Below are positions 5,852 through 5,959 of a stretch of DNA of 5,959 nt, in pieces. How positions within the stretch are numbered: position 1 is the stretch's first letter; every line of letters begins with the position of its first letter. The stretch lies in assembly GCA_017651385.1 (NCBI GenBank), contig JAGCCY010000009.1, positions 1-5,959 on the forward strand, read 5' to 3'. The notes beneath the pieces were generated by a model. It saw nothing but the letters and a program-made list of their open reading frames with translations, did not search any database and was not told the DNA's origin. A program made the position numbers and the translations under genes. This DNA is from Lachnospiraceae bacterium (GTDB lineage Bacteria; Bacillota; Clostridia; Lachnospirales; Lachnospiraceae).

Positions 5852-5959
5852 GTTTGTGAGTAAAACCCTTAATATTTCCCATGTCCCGGCCATTGAAGGG
5901 TGCGTGCCGTCATCAAGATAGAGGCCTGCGGTTTTGTCGCTTATATCGCTTAATTTCTC
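5840..5959 (-). CDS. C-terminal end of a probable SGNH/GDSL-type hydrolase (partial)
   Basis: The last 39 codons of a gene entering from the right edge, ending with TAA at 5840-5842. The piece contains LYLDDGTHPSMAGTWEIL. DGTHP matches the block-V D-x-x-H-P motif of SGNH hydrolases, where the Asp and His belong to the catalytic triad (D17 and H20 of this fragment). The motif is followed by the usual short final helix, so the C-terminus looks natural, not truncated. Family members are esterases or lipases acting on acyl or acetyl groups of lipids or carbohydrates; nothing here fixes the substrate. The gene ends 62 bases before the M23 peptidase start on the same strand, and the peptidase promoter overlaps its end. 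With only 39 residues visible, the family call rests on one motif plus context. Confidence 0.7.
   Translation of the reverse strand, partial: EKLSDISDKTAGLYLDDGTHPSMAGTWEILRVLLTNLTN

Noticed and set aside
1..5959. CRISPR array, tRNA, insertion sequence, toxin-antitoxin pair or other mobile element
   Set aside because: I saw no regularly spaced repeats, tRNA-like cloverleaf, transposase motifs or terminal inverted repeats; the window is accounted for by core genes and short control regions.

Overview
The window looks like chromosomal housekeeping DNA from a Gram-positive Clostridia, most like a Lachnospiraceae (Butyrivibrio/Roseburia-type) genome. This is inferred from three things: metK sits under a SAM-I (S-box) riboswitch with a downstream intrinsic terminator, MurA is of the Firmicutes type, and the LysM-G5-M23 wall peptidase architecture is common in that family. 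Base composition is moderate and I see no insertion sequence, phage gene, CRISPR array, tRNA or rRNA.

Layout, left to right. Positions 1-114 carry no gene I can identify; a short open stretch on the + strand could be the tail of a gene entering from the left. metK (minus strand) follows, with a strong terminator behind it. In front of metK is a complete control region, comprising a consensus promoter, a SAM-I aptamer that starts at about the first transcribed base, and an expression-platform terminator whose 5' arm can instead pair with the 3' end of the aptamer. Diverging from metK on the + strand is a stand-alone HD-GYP protein, a predicted cyclic-di-GMP phosphodiesterase with its own consensus promoter. 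It converges on murA, and the two share a 12-bp bidirectional terminator. murA (first committed step of peptidoglycan synthesis) and, upstream of it on the same strand, a membrane-anchored LysM-G5-M23 endopeptidase form a cell-wall pair. At the right edge the last 39 codons of a probable SGNH/GDSL-type hydrolase run into the window on the minus strand.

The genes are ordinary and intact. The most interesting features are in the short gaps. The murA promoter appears to be built into the terminator hairpin of the upstream peptidase gene. The peptidase promoter overlaps the 3' end of the SGNH-like gene, and an inverted repeat fills its spacer. The peptidase leader has a repeated GTTATGG with a competing CATAAC arm that could mask the start codon. 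The divergent metK/HD-GYP promoters flank a small palindrome. I found no convincing evidence of a new multi-gene system; these regulatory arrangements are predictions from sequence alone.
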